The notes beneath the pieces were generated by a model. It was not told the origin of the DNA. It made no database searches and saw only the letters and a program-made list of their open reading frames with translations. This document shows positions 46,016 through 57,500 of a DNA stretch of 64,000 nt, one piece after another; position 1 is the stretch's first letter, and each line of letters opens with the position of its first letter. This DNA is from Antilocapra americana (lineage: Eukaryota; Chordata; Mammalia; Artiodactyla; Antilocapridae). A program made the position numbers and the translations under genes. The DNA lies in the NCBI GenBank assembly GCA_007570785.1, contig ML664173.1, positions 14,293,933 to 14,357,932 of the forward strand. Direction: 5' to 3'.

Positions 46016-46956
46016 GAGTGAGGCCAGAGGGCTGGCAGCTGCCACCTGCACTCTTTTGGGGCCAAGGCCTGATGGCCCCTCAAACCTGCCCCCTGACCCG
46101 GGGATCTCAAGTCTGCTCTGCAGCTGTAACTGCGGCTGGATACCCTGTCTTCACAGGTGGCCGGTACATTTGTGACCTGCGCAGTGTCTGCTGCTTGGAG
46201 TCCGTCAGAGGCCTGGGCAGCCAGGAGCCATGGCCCAGCATCAATAACCACCCAGCCAGGGGTAGTGCCAGAGGAATTCACAAGCCCCTTTGCATAAGCA
46301 CATCAGGTCGGGAGGATCTGTCCTGCTTCGGAGAAGCAGCCAACCGGCTCCCTCCGTCCACACGGGGCTCACTAGCTTTGCGCTGCTTCAACTTCCAGTG
46401 CCAGCAGCTCTGTGCCCTGTGCCAAGGTCATCAGGCAGTCACCAGTTACCCCTGCCCTCCTGGGGGCACTGAAACCCACTCTTCCCAGAGAGCACAGCCA
46501 CTGTCAGTGCTCAAAGATGAAGGCTGCAGGCTGATGTAAGCCAGGCTGGCCCTGCAGGACCTGATGTACGTCCCTGAGCTGCCTGTGTGACTGGCAGCAC
46601 CTCGATCCTCTGGTCTAAAAAGAAGAAATAGGGAGACTAGGACTAGGGATGCCAAAACCAGTCACACTCCTCTATGCAGAGGACTCAGTGCCCCTCAAGA
46701 GGGGCAGCCCCCCAGCCCCATCAACCACCAAATTTGGAACCGTGGGCTCCAGGGTCACACTACATTCCAGCCTGAGACAGCCCAGGGGCTCAAGGTTCTT
46801 GTCTTGATGATCAAATGAAGTGAAAGTCACAACCGGTGCTTGGGGAGGGCTTCACTCAGTGTGGTCTAGTGACCAACAGCAACAGTATCAGATGCCAAGG
46901 CTCTGCCCCTGACCCACGGAATCAGGATCTTTGGGCATGAGGCTTCAACCTGTACT
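46016..46956. other. Sequence with no recognised feature
   Basis: A 173-codon + strand frame at 46018-46539 overlaps a 100-codon minus frame. Neither looks like a protein family. Confidence 0.4.
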
Positions 46957-46971
46957 TTAATATGTTTTCCA

Positions 46972-47196
46972 TTTGTGCATGCTCAGTTGCTCAATCATAT
47001 CTGGCTCTCTGCATTCCCAAGGATTCTAGCCCACCAGGCTCCTCTATCCATGGGATTTTCCAGGCAAGAATATTGGAATGGGCTTGCTTTTTCCTACTCC
47101 AAGGGATCTTCCCTACCCAGGGATCGAACCCAAGTCTCCTATGTCATCTCCTGCATTAGCAGGTGGATTCTTTACCACTGCACCACGTGGGAAACC
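46972..47196 (-). mobile_element. Bov-tA SINE with target-site duplication
   Basis: Reverse full-length copy. The duplication ttaatatgttttcca (46957-46971) versus ttaatatgttctcca (47197-47211) matches at 14 of 15 positions. Confidence 0.92.
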
Positions 47197-47414
47197 TTAA
47201 TATGTTCTCCAAGGGACTGTTACGGAGACAAGTTTGAGAACCGCTGTTCTGTGAACCAAGTAGTGAACACCTGGAAACCTGTCTGCAAACAGAAAATGTG
47301 TTCTGACTCCTGGGGCTACTGGCACATTAGTCGATCATTTGAAGAGTGCATCTTTCTCACCTGATTCTCCCAACAGCCACTGGAGGCAGGCAGACAAAGA
47401 TTCTCGCTCATTTA

Positions 47415-47545
47415 AGTGGTCAACAAGTAGTGTGGAGCTACTAGGTGCCAGACACTGTCCAAGGTGCTGGAGACACCACCGTGAACAAAACACAATCCCA
47501 TTCGGCAAGAGGTTCCAGACAGATCATGTGCAAGTAAACGAATGC
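47415..47545 (-). mobile_element. L2 3'-end fragment
   Basis: gagctactaggtgccagacactgtccaaggtgctggagac ... gtgaacaaaacacaatccc. Confidence 0.7.
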
Positions 47546-47683
47546 GTAACAGAGGACCCTCCCTATTCCTTTGTCTTCATAGCATTAATGGGTCCTTAAC
47601 ATTGCATCAGATACTGGAGAAGGATGAAGGGCCATTTTAACTAACATGACATTTTTTTTAACTTTCTTTCTTTTTTTGTATTG

Positions 47684-47910
47684 GGGTGTTGCCAGGTGGC
47701 ACAAGTGATAAAGAACCTGCCCACCAATGCAGGGTTCATAAGAGACAAGGGTTTGATCCCTGGGTCGAGAAGATCCCCTAGAGGAGGAAATGGCAACCCA
47801 CTCCAGTATTCTTGCTTGGAGAATCTCATGGACAGAGGAGCCTGGCGGGCTACTCCATGGAGTTGCACAGAGTCAGACATGACCAAAGTGACTTAGCAGC
47901 ACCAGCAGCA
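47684..47910 (+). mobile_element. Bov-tA SINE
   Basis: ttgccaggtggcacaagtg head, gggtttgatccctgg B-box-like region, and a cttagcagcaccagcagca tail. Confidence 0.9.
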
Positions 47911-48299
47911 TAGCCCATTAACAATGTTGTGACAGTCTCAGCTGAACAGCGAAAGAACTCAGCCATACATACGCATGTGTCCATTTGAGTAGGGTCTGGA
48001 ATGAAGAGAAGGAGGGAGCTAAATGTGTATCTAGAGGGCTGGAGGAGAAGCATCTCAGGCAACAGAACAAGGCATCAAAGCCCTTTTACATGTGATATCA
48101 ACTAAACATCAGAGAAGAATCCAGAATACAGCCCCCTAACTCCTAGCCCCAGCTCCACCCACCACCCTAGTTGGCTCTCTGGAGACCCTGGGCTTCTCCA
48201 GGCATTACCTCCTCCTTTGACACCTCCCCCTCCAGCCCCTTCCCTACCCTGAAACTCCCCAGGGTGGAACAGGGTTGGTTTGTCCACTCAGCTCTATAT
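47911..48299. other. Sequence with no recognised feature
   Basis: No exon or repeat recognised. Confidence 0.4.
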
Positions 48300-48720
48300 A
48301 CACAGAGCCCCTGGCCTGTGAAATTTTTCACAGACCCTCACATATTTGAAATATGCAAAATATTATTAATCCCCAATATGAAAAGGAAAAACATGCAAAA
48401 TCAAAGTTTTAATATTTAATTAAATGCCCACAAAACATAACATGATGTCAACTTGCCTTGTTAATGATGTATTCATAAACATTTCATCACATCTGAAAGT
48501 AATCCGTAGGTTACTTTTTTTTTTAGTAAGAATTTCTGAGTTGACTTAACAATTTGCAAGAAATCAGAGGTTATTGTAAAGTCAATGAATTATTTGCATC
48601 ACCAAAATTTCAAAGGGTTTTTAATCTTTCCAAGTAACTTTTACAATAATAATCATTTTAGTGAGACATTTAAAACAAATGCTTTGATATAATTTGTGAA
48701 GGTTTTAAACACCCTTGTTG
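48300..48720. other. AT-rich repeat-free block with octamer motif
   Basis: AT-rich with a canonical POU octamer ATTTGCAT at 48592-48599 and octamer-like ATGCAAAA at about 48353 and 48392. It could be an enhancer or an unrecognised old transposon. Confidence 0.3.
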
Positions 48721-49319
48721 GGGAGTGTGCAAGGCTGTGTTCTAAGCTATGAGAGCAGCAAGGGTTCCAAACCTGGCTTATTGCCCAGGGCCCCCAGATC
48801 AGGGCTCCCAGAGCTTGAGCAGGAAATGGCAATGCAGCCCAGGGGTAGACAGAAGGGAGGCCTGCCCTGCAAGTGGTGAGGGAGGCAGGACACCGCCATT
48901 CTATCCCACTCCAATTATGCCCAGGGGTAGCAGGGTGAACCCCTGGGAGCAAACTCCACCTCTGCAGGGGTCCATCATCACAGGGAAAGGGCCTGGCCTC
49001 CTAGGTAGCTGCTCTCCCAGGCAGGTGGTGAGCACATGGAGACATTAGATGCACACACAAGAAAAAGAGGAAATCAGAGTGGGAGCAGTTCCTGCTAAGG
49101 CCCCATAGAAACACGTGAAAGGCAGAGGAGAGGCTTGGCAGAGAAGAAGAGCTAACTTAACCTTGGTTTACCAACCTGACCACAGGGCCTTGGAGATGAG
49201 AGGCTTTGTCTGTTTCCCTCTCTCCTCTGGGATCTGTTTGCTAAAATTCATGGCTATCTCAGCCTGGGTTCACTAGGAAAAACTACTGGGCAACACTCTA
49301 CCCTGTCCAATCATGCCCA
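48721..49319. other. Sequence with no recognised feature
   Basis: GC-moderate, no exon or repeat recognised. Confidence 0.4.
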
Positions 49320-49331
49320 TAAACTCAGCAT

Positions 49332-49453
49332 GTGTGTGTGTGTGAGTCGCTCTGTCACGTCCAACTCTTTGTGACGCCATGGACTGCAGCCTGCCAGGTT
49401 CCTCTGTCCATGGACTTCTCCAGGCAAGAACACGGGAGTGGGCTGCCATTTCC
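49332..49453 (-). mobile_element. Bov-tA SINE, 5'-truncated, with target-site duplication
   Basis: Reverse tail half only, ending at tgccatttcc. The direct repeat taaactcagcat is at 49320-49331 and 49454-49465. A short (TG)n lies at its tail. Confidence 0.92.
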
Positions 49454-49779
49454 TAAACTCAGCATTTAAGCTCCCAAACCACCTCACAGGAAAACTTAGA
49501 AGGCAGTTGCTCCCACCCTCTGGGCACTGGGCCATCTTCAAAAAAGTATTAGTCTTAAGAAATATATATATTAGTCTGATCACTACACCTCATTTATCAT
49601 CTCTGGGTTAGTGACCAACTCGGCCAACAATCCGGCTCATGTGCTTGGTCCCAAATGACTTTTGTCTCTCGGTGGGTGGGGCGGGGGGAGGTAAAAATCA
49701 TTAAGGATATTCAAGAGGCTGGGCTGGAGCCAGAGATGACTCTGAGCACTTGGGACCTGGAGGGGATACCGAACAAGAG

Positions 49780-50035
49780 GGAGGAGAAGAGTGGGAGGGG
49801 AAGAGAGACCTAAAAGGGGGAGGGGGAGAAGGGGGAGGGGAGAAGAGGGAAGGGAGGGAGACCTAAAGGGGGGAGGGGAGGAGGGGGAGGGGAGGAAGAA
49901 AGGAGAGGGAAGGAGAGGGGAGGGGAAATGAGAACTGGAGGGACAGGAGGGGATGGGAGGGCGGAGGGAGGGAGAGACAGAGAAAAGGGGGAGGGAGGAG
50001 GAGGTGGAGGAGGGGAGGAAGAATGTTGGGAGAGC
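49780..50035 (+). repeat. Long polypurine (GGGGA/GGA) tract with internal duplication
   Basis: About 250 bases almost entirely purine on the + strand, with runs of GGGGAGG and GGGAGG. A unit beginning agacctaaa followed by G-rich sequence occurs at about 49805 and again at about 49859, a period of roughly 54 bp. Confidence 0.92.
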
Positions 50036-50053
50036 TGCCTGAGGTTTCCTGAG

Positions 50054-50283
50054 TGTGTGCATGCTAAGTCGCTTCAGTCCTGTCTGACTCTGCGACCCCA
50101 TGGACTGTAGCCCGCTGGGCTCCTCTGTCCATGGGATTCCCCAGGCAAGAATACTGGAGTGGCTTGCCTTGCCCTCCTCCAGGGGATCTCCCCAACCCAG
50201 GGATGGAACCCGTGTCTGTTACATCTCCAGCATTGGTAGGTGGGTTCTTTACCACTAGCACCAGCTGGGAAGCCCCAGGTGAA
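50054..50283 (-). mobile_element. Bov-tA SINE with target-site duplication
   Basis: Reverse full-length copy ending ccagctgggaagcccc. The direct repeat gtttcctgag lies at 50044-50053 and 50284-50293. Confidence 0.9.
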
Positions 50284-50374
50284 GTTTCCTGAGGGGCTCT
50301 GACAAAGGGGTGCAGTTCATACGAAGGTGTCAATTTTTCAAGGAATTTACTAAAAGATGACACTGAGTGGGCTG

Positions 50375-50510
50375 TCCATTCATTCCTTCATTCATATTTA
50401 TTAGATACTTCAGTGCTCTGGATACTGCCTGGCAGTGAAAATAAGGTCTGTGATCTCGGGCAGCTTTTATTCTCTTGGGAGAGACAGATGATTCACAAGG
50501 ATATAATATA
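50375..50510 (-). mobile_element. L2 3'-end fragment
   Basis: ccattcattccttcattcatatttattagatacttc ... ctcttgggagagacagatgattc. It runs into an ATAAT-rich simple stretch to about 50540. Confidence 0.65.
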
Positions 50511-50740
50511 ATATAAACAATATAATATAATGCATACTTATAATTGAAATAATTTAAAAGTCCTGTGTGACACCAGAACACATTTACATGTAGTATGCAT
50601 GTACACACCTATGCAGACACACTCCCACGGGCACCTCTGTAGCAGGAACCAGCCCCTCCCTGATGGGCACCAACTGCTTAAGATAGACGTGGTCACATGT
50701 GTGTACACGCACATGTGGCTCCTCCTCTGTGGATGGGGTG

Positions 50741-50836
50741 TGTGTGCTCAGTTGCTTCAGTCGTGTCCGACTCTTTGTGACCCCATGGACTATAGCCTGC
50801 CAGGCTCCTCTGTCCATGGGATTCCCCAGGCCAAGA
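50741..50836 (-). mobile_element. Bov-tA tail half joined head-to-head to BovB
   Basis: Reverse Bov-tA from tgtgctcagttgcttcagtc to attccccaggcc, ending abruptly where sense BovB begins. The two meet over shared bases resembling aaga. Confidence 0.8.
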
Positions 50837-51168
50837 CTCTTGAGAGTTCCAGAACAAAGATAAACCAGTCCGTCCTAGAGGAAATCAACCCTGTATATTC
50901 ATTGGAAGGACTGATGCTGAAGCTGAAGCTCCAATACTTTGGCCACCTGATGCGAAGAGCCGATTCACTGGAAAAGACCCTGGTGCTGGGAAAGACTGAA
51001 GGCAGGAGGAGAAAGGGATGACAGAGGACGAGATGGTTGGATGGCATCACCAACTCAGTGGATGTAAATTTGAGCAAGCTCTGGGAGATGGTGAGGGACT
51101 GGGAAGCCTAGCATGCTGCAGTCCGTGGGGTCGCAAAGAGTCGGACGCGACTGAGCAACTGAACAACA
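50833..51168 (+). mobile_element. BovB LINE 3'-end fragment
   Basis: Starts aagactcttgagag and continues through gaagctgaagctccaatac to the tail ctgagcaactgaacaac, about 335 bp. Confidence 0.9.
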
Positions 51169-51299
51169 AAATGTGCTTAAATTTCAGAGGGAAGGGTAGA
51201 AGAGCACTGACTTAGAGGGTCCTGGTCCATGGTCCCCCTTGCTGGTGACAGACCCTGCTCAGCTATGCATTTCACTTGGCGCATGAATGGCCCATGTCC

Positions 51300-51360
51300 C
51301 CCAGGCTACAGTCCATGCGGTCTCAAAGAGTCAGACATTATTTAGTTGACTGAACAGCAA
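51300..51360 (+). mobile_element. Bov-tA 3'-tail fragment
   Basis: ccaggctacagtccatgcgg, then caaagagtcagacatta. Only the last 60 bases of the SINE. Confidence 0.8.
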
Positions 51361-51390
51361 CAGCATGTATGCATATATGTGTATATGTGT

Positions 51391-51409
51391 ACACACACAC
51401 ACACACACA
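51391..51409. repeat. (CA)n microsatellite
   Basis: Nine CA units next to an (AT/GT)-rich flank. Confidence 0.9.
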
Positions 51410-51657
51410 GTTTGTTCTGATTCTCTGGAGAACCTGCAACCACAGAAAACTTTTTCTCTTCAGAACATCTTGTAGCCCTTAAGTTTCACAAATGCGTCAA
51501 GGAATGCTGCAGTTGAGGGTCAGAACTGAAGAAGGCTGTAGGCCTTGGCTCCCCCCCACTGCCCGGAAGGTGGGGCTACCCTCACCCTAAACCCTGGGGT
51601 GCTCTCTGAAGCAATGTGTCACTATGGTCCCTATTCATCAGGGTCTTTTAATCTGAA

Positions 51658-51872
51658 GTCTTCTCTGGTGGCTCAGCTGGTAAAGAATCTGCCTGCAATG
51701 TGGGAGACCCGGGTTTGATCCCTGGGCTGGGAAGATTCCCTAGAGAAGGAAATGGTAACCCACTCCAGTATTCTTTCCTGGAGAATCCCATGGACCGGGG
51801 AGCCTGGTGGGCTACAGTCTATGGGGTCACAAAGAGTCAGACAGGACTGAGTGACTAACACTTTACACTTTC
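51658..51872 (+). mobile_element. Bov-tA SINE
   Basis: gtcttctctggtggctcagctgg head to gagtgactaacactttacac. Confidence 0.92.
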
Positions 51873-51920
51873 CAGGCTGAAAAGGCTGGAATGGGGATTA
51901 AGAAGGTGTGCTCCTTCATG

Positions 51921-52198
51921 GGGCTTCCCTGATAGCTCAGTTGGTAAAGAATCCACCTGCAATGTAGTCGATTCCTGGGTCGGAAGGATCCGCTGGAGAA
52001 GAGAAAGGCTACCCACTCCAGTGTTCTTGGGCTTCCCTTGTGGCTTGGCTGGTAAAGAATCCACCTGACCTGGGTTTGATCCCTTGGTTGGGAAGATCCC
52101 CCAGGAGAAGGGAAAGGCTACCCACTCCAATATTCTGGCCTGGAGAATTCCACGGACTGTACAGTCCTTGGAGTTGCAAAGAGTTGGACAGGACTGAG
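51921..52198 (+). mobile_element. Dimeric Bov-tA SINE with target-site duplication
   Basis: Two tRNA-derived heads (51921 and about 52029) share one 3' tail. The left unit stops after ccactccagtgttctt and the right unit begins gggcttcccttgtggc. Flanks ctccttcatg (51911-51920) and ctctttcatg (52199-52208) indicate a single insertion. Confidence 0.88.
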
Positions 52199-52208
52199 CT
52201 CTTTCATG

Positions 52209-54554
52209 AATGACAATTCCCAGTCTGTTTCAGATTTTCCTTTTCTTTTTTGACACAAGGAGTTGAGTGCTCTTCTCCCCTGGATCCTCTCACATGAGCA
52301 TCTGGGGCTGTAACCTGCACAGTGGCCTGGCCCTGAACTGCCATCACCACAACCGGTAACAGGAGCCTCTCTTCTCAGACATGCAGCTGAGACATGTATC
52401 TCCCCCTCCTCCTCGCAGGAGGCCAGACCTCGGGGGTGGAATCCAGGAAGGGTGAGGATGGCGCTTGGCCTAAGCAGAGAAGAGCTCTCCCCTCTCTGGG
52501 ACTTCCAATCAGCTGCCCCTTGAACATCACAGAGCAGAGCTGCAAGGGTGGAAGAGCTTGCCTGGGTGGACGGAGTCCCAACTCATAGGAGCCTCTCCCT
52601 TGAAAAGTATCAGCTAGGAGTGCTTGTATCCTGTGACCAGCACTCGCTGCCCAGGTTCCCTACAAAGCCTGTGGTTGAGCTGGACGCCTGGGGTCTGGGT
52701 TCTGGGTCCTAGGCCAGTGGTTCCCCATATTTCAGTCTCACAGAACAAATCTCCCACTACCACCAAATTTGGGAACCAATACAAAGTTGACTATTTCATC
52801 AAGTAAGGAGTTTAAAAGGGGAAAAAAAAAAGAACCCAGAACGACCATCATTTCATAAAAAAAGAACCATTTTTTTAAAAAAGAAAGAAAAGCCATTTTA
52901 GCATCCCAAATGAAGAAAGCCATCATCTCAGAATCATGGAGACAACTTTGCCCTTGAAGTGACCGCCTTTGGAAGGCTCCGGTGCTGCTCTTACTTGCCT
53001 CATTTCGTTCTAATCTCTAATAGTCCTCAGGCTCTGAGGTCTGTCTGCCAGTATTCGGGGTTCTCTGCCTTTCTCCCCAAGTTATGTTCTTGGCTTGCTG
53101 TTTTCTTATTTAGAGCTTCTGAATTTCTACCTTTCCCAGAAGGGCTTCTCTGGGAATTTTCCCAGAAGCAAAATGCCAGGGGACGGCAGTACAAGAAAAG
53201 GAGATTTAAACGTCCACTTTTAGGGCTCCCACTGCCAGGCTAATTCTCAAGAGCAAATGATGTTCCAGCGGTTGGGAGGGGATGGATGCCCTTCCCTTTT
53301 GCCTCCAGCTAGACTCTCCAAAGCTCTGGCTTATTTGGCCCTCCTGACTGAAGCAGCGTGGGTTCTGCTGGGTAATTTGCAGATCTGGCTGGTAACATGG
53401 GAAAGTTACAGGCATCTTGCTGGGACATGACTCATTCTTCACAGAGCAGGCACTGAACTTGACCTGTGGCTACCGCAGCTACCCGAGTTCCCCTGGACAC
53501 CCGCACAAATCACTCCCCTGCCACCCCCTGCCTTGGTGCCCCAAGTCTGCTCCACCAACAGTGGCAGCTGGTCAGGAGCAGCGGGCGTGACTATGAAGTC
53601 ACGAGACCACTTGTGACCAACTGATATTTATACACCTGGAGAGTGCTGTCCCCTTCCACGTGGTCACCTTGGGCATCTCTTCCCAGTTCCTGGCAATGCT
53701 GTCTTGGGTCAAAGCATGATTAAAAGCTCCTCTTGGGAACTGCCTTGAGTGCCAGATTATCTGAGAAAGAGAGTCACACATTCACTTTTTCTTTGTAATC
53801 AGAAATCGCTTTGTCACCCAGCTAATTCCCCACACTTGCCTTCCAAAGACCTTGGTTGCTTTGAAAATGAAATCCACCCCCATGGGAAGAAGACTTGCCA
53901 GCAGCAGCAGGCATACTCAGGGAAGATGAGGCAGATTTGGAGGGCCCACCGAGGAGCAGTGAGGGATGGAGACACTGCTAGGCTGTGTCTTGCAGGGAGT
54001 CAAGTCTCACCACGGTTGGAATCTTGACTTCACCCAACCCTCCCATGTACCCAAAGAGCTGGTGTGCTATTATCCCCATTATCCAGAGGCTAATGTCTAG
54101 TTATGATGACAGATATACCAAAGGGGCTAAGCTAGGGCCTCAGACTCCCACACAGGGAGCTTCCTGTTGGACTGGTTAAAGCATTCCACCTGTTTAAATC
54201 AAGATGTGAGTGCCGATTTAAAAAAAATTAAGTAAAACATCTAGCCAACAGATCATCCAGTCTCCTCCCCTTGTGCACAGTCATGTGACCATTTCCTCCC
54301 AAATGATCATGCTGATTGGACATCTCTGCAAAGAGGGAAGACTGGAACCAGGGGACACAGAGAGGCCTGATGGTAAGTTGGGTCCCCAACTTCTGTCCCC
54401 AATAAGACACTCTGGGGCCTTGGGGTCTGCACCTGCAAAAGGGGGATTAGGATAGCCTTCATCCACCTTGTAAATGCACCCTTTCTATTGCCCTACACCC
54501 CTTCAACAACACAGCAGAGGCAAAGCTGTATAAAATGCAGGACGGCAGTGGAGA
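52209..54554. other. Sequence with no recognised gene
   Basis: Includes A-rich stretches at 52817-52900, a 6+6 palindrome cgtgac/gtcacg around 53585-53602, and possibly a weak MIR near 54070. No exon recognised. Confidence 0.4.
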
Positions 54555-54720
54555 GATGGAGTTAGGAATCAGGTAGACCCTTATCTGAATCTGACTCCAC
54601 TGTCCACTAGCTGATCAACCATGCAGCCAGTCTGGGCCGTGGTTTCAGCGTTTGTACAGCAAGGCACCCTGGGCTGTTGCAAGGATTTGGTGAGCATGTG
54701 TGTCTAACACCTGAGAAGGG
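54555..54720 (+). mobile_element. MIR fragment
   Basis: ggaatcaggtagacccttatctgaatctgactcc ... cagtctgggccgtggtttcagcg ... gttgcaaggatttgg. Confidence 0.55.
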
Positions 54721-55014
54721 TGTCTCCGAATGAGGTGCCCAATCCTAAGCACCTCCAGCCCCAGGTGAATGCCCCCTACCGCCAAGGGTGAGCCCTTGGG
54801 TGCCCTCCCCTGCAACCCTGACCCCCTCGCACCCCTAGACCTGCCAAGGCAGTGAGCAGCAAAGTGGAGACCACCCAGTTTCTTGACTGCCTCTAAACAC
54901 TTTTGTCACTGTATAAACAGTGACAAAAAGGGGAAGCAAACAGTTTTCAACAGGGAGCAAAGAATACAGGGGGAACCATCTGTCACCCACGAGGGTGTCC
55001 AGCAAAGCAGACAG

Positions 55015-55235
55015 GGAGGCGGTTCTGGGTTCGGATCCTGGCTTTGCCTTGTTATTAGCTCTGTGACTTTGGGGATACTACTCAACCTCTCTGAGCTCTG
55101 GTCTTCTCATCTGTCAAATGAGAAAAATATGTGTGCCTACTCTGCAGTGCTGTCGGGGTGCAAAGACCAAAAATGGTAAAAACATGCAGTGCTGTGTTTG
55201 GCACACAGCAAACAGTTAGATATGTGTTAGCTCTT
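55015..55235 (+). mobile_element. MIR, near full length
   Basis: gttctgggttcggatcctggctttgcc ... ctactcaacctctctgagctctggtcttctcatctgtc ... gctgtgtttggcacacagc. Confidence 0.8.
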
Positions 55236-56864
55236 AGGGTGAGTGTACCAACTTTCTAATAAGTGCAAGTTAGCTCACGAGGTGCTGCCCCATGCTGGAA
55301 AGATCAGGAGTAAAAAGGTGAGATGCTGTCCAACGTGGCCTCATGCAGGTCCACCATCTGCTCCCCACTGACGTGAAATGAAGGATTTTTTTTCCCCTAA
55401 AGGGCAAGGTGTATAACAGTGAGCTCAATCCAAACAGGTTCCCCTTCTACTTACATACCCCTAGCGATGGAGAACTCACTGCTCAGAAAGATAGTTCACT
55501 TCTGAGTACCAAACATCTAGGTTAATCAAAGACACTCTCCTTTGCCCCAAATTACCCTGCCCCCAATAATTCTATTTTGGAGTGAATCTAAAGTCAGCAA
55601 CCTCTGCCTTCTTAAAGCAAATAGAGATTGAGACTAAAGCCGAGATTCCCGTGCCAGCCTCAAACTCTGCATAGTGTCACAAACTTTGCTGACACCCCAG
55701 ATTGGGTACCTGGTGCTTTGGCTATTTTGTGTGGGAAGAGGTCAGGATGCTGGGAAGGAAGCACAGAGCTGGTAGCCCTAGGAAGTTCCGGTCCCTGGCC
55801 TGGCCCTGAATAGTCTTGTGGTCCAGAGTCTCCCAGTGTAAATGCCCCCCACCCCGAGGCATCCACAGCTGGATGGACTACCCTAAGCCCCCCAGGCAGC
55901 CCCTAGAGGCTGCATCTACCTATGACCTTGAATCCAAAAGGAATAACAATAAGAAATGTCAGCAGACACAGCTCTGTTTGATGGGTCCTGACCTGGGGAA
56001 TTGGTGTCAGAAGACACGCAGAAGAGCCAGATGGTATGTTCCAGGGTCACAGTCCACCACAGAGAGAAGCCTAGGGCCTCTTTCATGTCCTTTTTCCAGT
56101 CTGTCTGCACCAGGGCGGCAGGGTGGGAGGCTGAGGAGACACAAGATTAATGGTTTCCGAGGTAGGGGGGCAGCCACCCACTCATCCAATCAAGTTCCTC
56201 CAGCGACTCCCCCAACCTGGCTCTGCCAGGCGTGAAGCCGAGAAAGACTGTGGGAGTGGGGGTGGCCAGCCCCTGCCTGCCCAGGAGAGCCGGGCTGCCT
56301 CATGCACGGTCAGCTCTACCCCTGGGAGCCCAGCCTGCGGGCAGACCTGCATCAGGGTTTGTCTCAGCAGTTGCTGCGGGCAGAGAGACGATCCACCCTG
56401 GTGTGCTGAGCTGAACACCGCAGGGGCCAAGGGGGAGCAGGTGGGCAGGGAAACGGAGAAGGACAGAACTCTTGTTTCTGGAAGTCCGTCTGTCCAGAGG
56501 AGTTGCTTCCAAGTTTGCAGAGGACCCTTTTTTCATTTTGATGTTTTTCTTACATGCATTTGTGAGCGTGCTTGCTTAAGTCAGTTTCCTTAACTTTTAA
56601 ATTAAAACTGTTTTCATAGAGAGCACATACTTCTACACAACCAAAAGGGTAAGGTCAAAAGAAAATCATCTTTCCCAATTCCAGGATTCCTAAGAACGTT
56701 CCCCAGAGGTGACTCAAAGGACAGCTTTTTGTGTCTCCTTCCAGAAATTCCCAAAGCATATGCCCGGGATTTAGAACTTTGAAAATCCATACACATGATT
56801 TGACTATATATGCTATTTAGCCATCTGCTTTTTTCCACTTAACTCTATGCTGCTGTATTTCCGT
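55236..56864. other. Sequence with no recognised gene
   Basis: An ERRE-type TGACCTTGA is at 55923-55931 (minus-strand sense). Overlapping frames at 55816-56593 look spurious. Confidence 0.4.
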
Positions 56865-57076
56865 GGGCTTCCCTGGTGGCTCAGCAGTAAAGAATCTGCC
56901 TGCAATGCAGGAGACTCAAGTTCAATCCCTGGGTTGGGAAAATCCCCTGGAGAAGGGAATGGCAGCCCACCCCAGTATTCCTGCCTGGAGAATTCCATGC
57001 GCAGAGAAGCCTCGAGGGTTACTGTCCATGGGGTCGTGAAGAGTCAGACACAACTCAGCACCTAACACTTTCACAT
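56865..57076 (+). mobile_element. Bov-tA SINE
   Basis: gggcttccctggtggctcagc head to cagcacctaacactttcac. Confidence 0.92.
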
Positions 57077-57092
57077 TTTCCATATGAACCTA

Positions 57093-57137
57093 GGGCTTCC
57101 CTGGTAGCTCAGCAAGTAAAGCATCTGCCTGCAATGC
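57093..57137 (+). mobile_element. Bov-tA head fragment, 3'-truncated
   Basis: Only the first 45 bases of the tRNA-derived head (gggcttccctggtagctcag ... gcctgcaatgc), flanked by cctagg on both sides (57089-57094, 57137-57142). Confidence 0.8.
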
Positions 57138-57269
57138 CTAGGAGGGTTTTTTAATATCAAAACATTTCTTGATTCCTCTCTGTCATAACTCTGGTACCTG
57201 TATTCATCATCAATTGGAAAATATCTAGTAAACTCACAATTCAGTCCTACTTTAACCTGAGTTTGCAGG

Positions 57270-57500
57270 TTTCCTTTCAATGATCGCAGAATGTTTACAA
57301 AGAACGCTTGGGCATCATGGACTTTGTGAGGTCCTGACACTATCCCTGTGTGAGCATCTTATAAGCGCTATTGTAATAAAGTTTCCCATAAGGGAAGAGT
57401 TATCATTTCTATTTTCAGACGATGCCTTGACTCACTCGAGGCTGCACAGCAAGGGGAGCCAGGGGTGCCGGTGAATTCAGCCCAGTCTGACATCAAAGGC
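57270..57500 (-). mobile_element. Possible MIR fragment
   Basis: ctgtgtgagcatcttataagcg ... agttatcatttctattttcagacgatg ... gctgcacagcaagggg resembles reverse MIR, strongly diverged. Confidence 0.35.

Noticed and set aside
46018..46539. 173-codon open frame on the + strand
   Set aside because: Overlapped by a 100-codon frame on the other strand, with no recognisable motif and no splice context.
45741..51168. Clusters of Bov-tA and BovB as a segmental duplication
   Set aside because: Copies differ in orientation, truncation point and flanks, so they are independent insertions.
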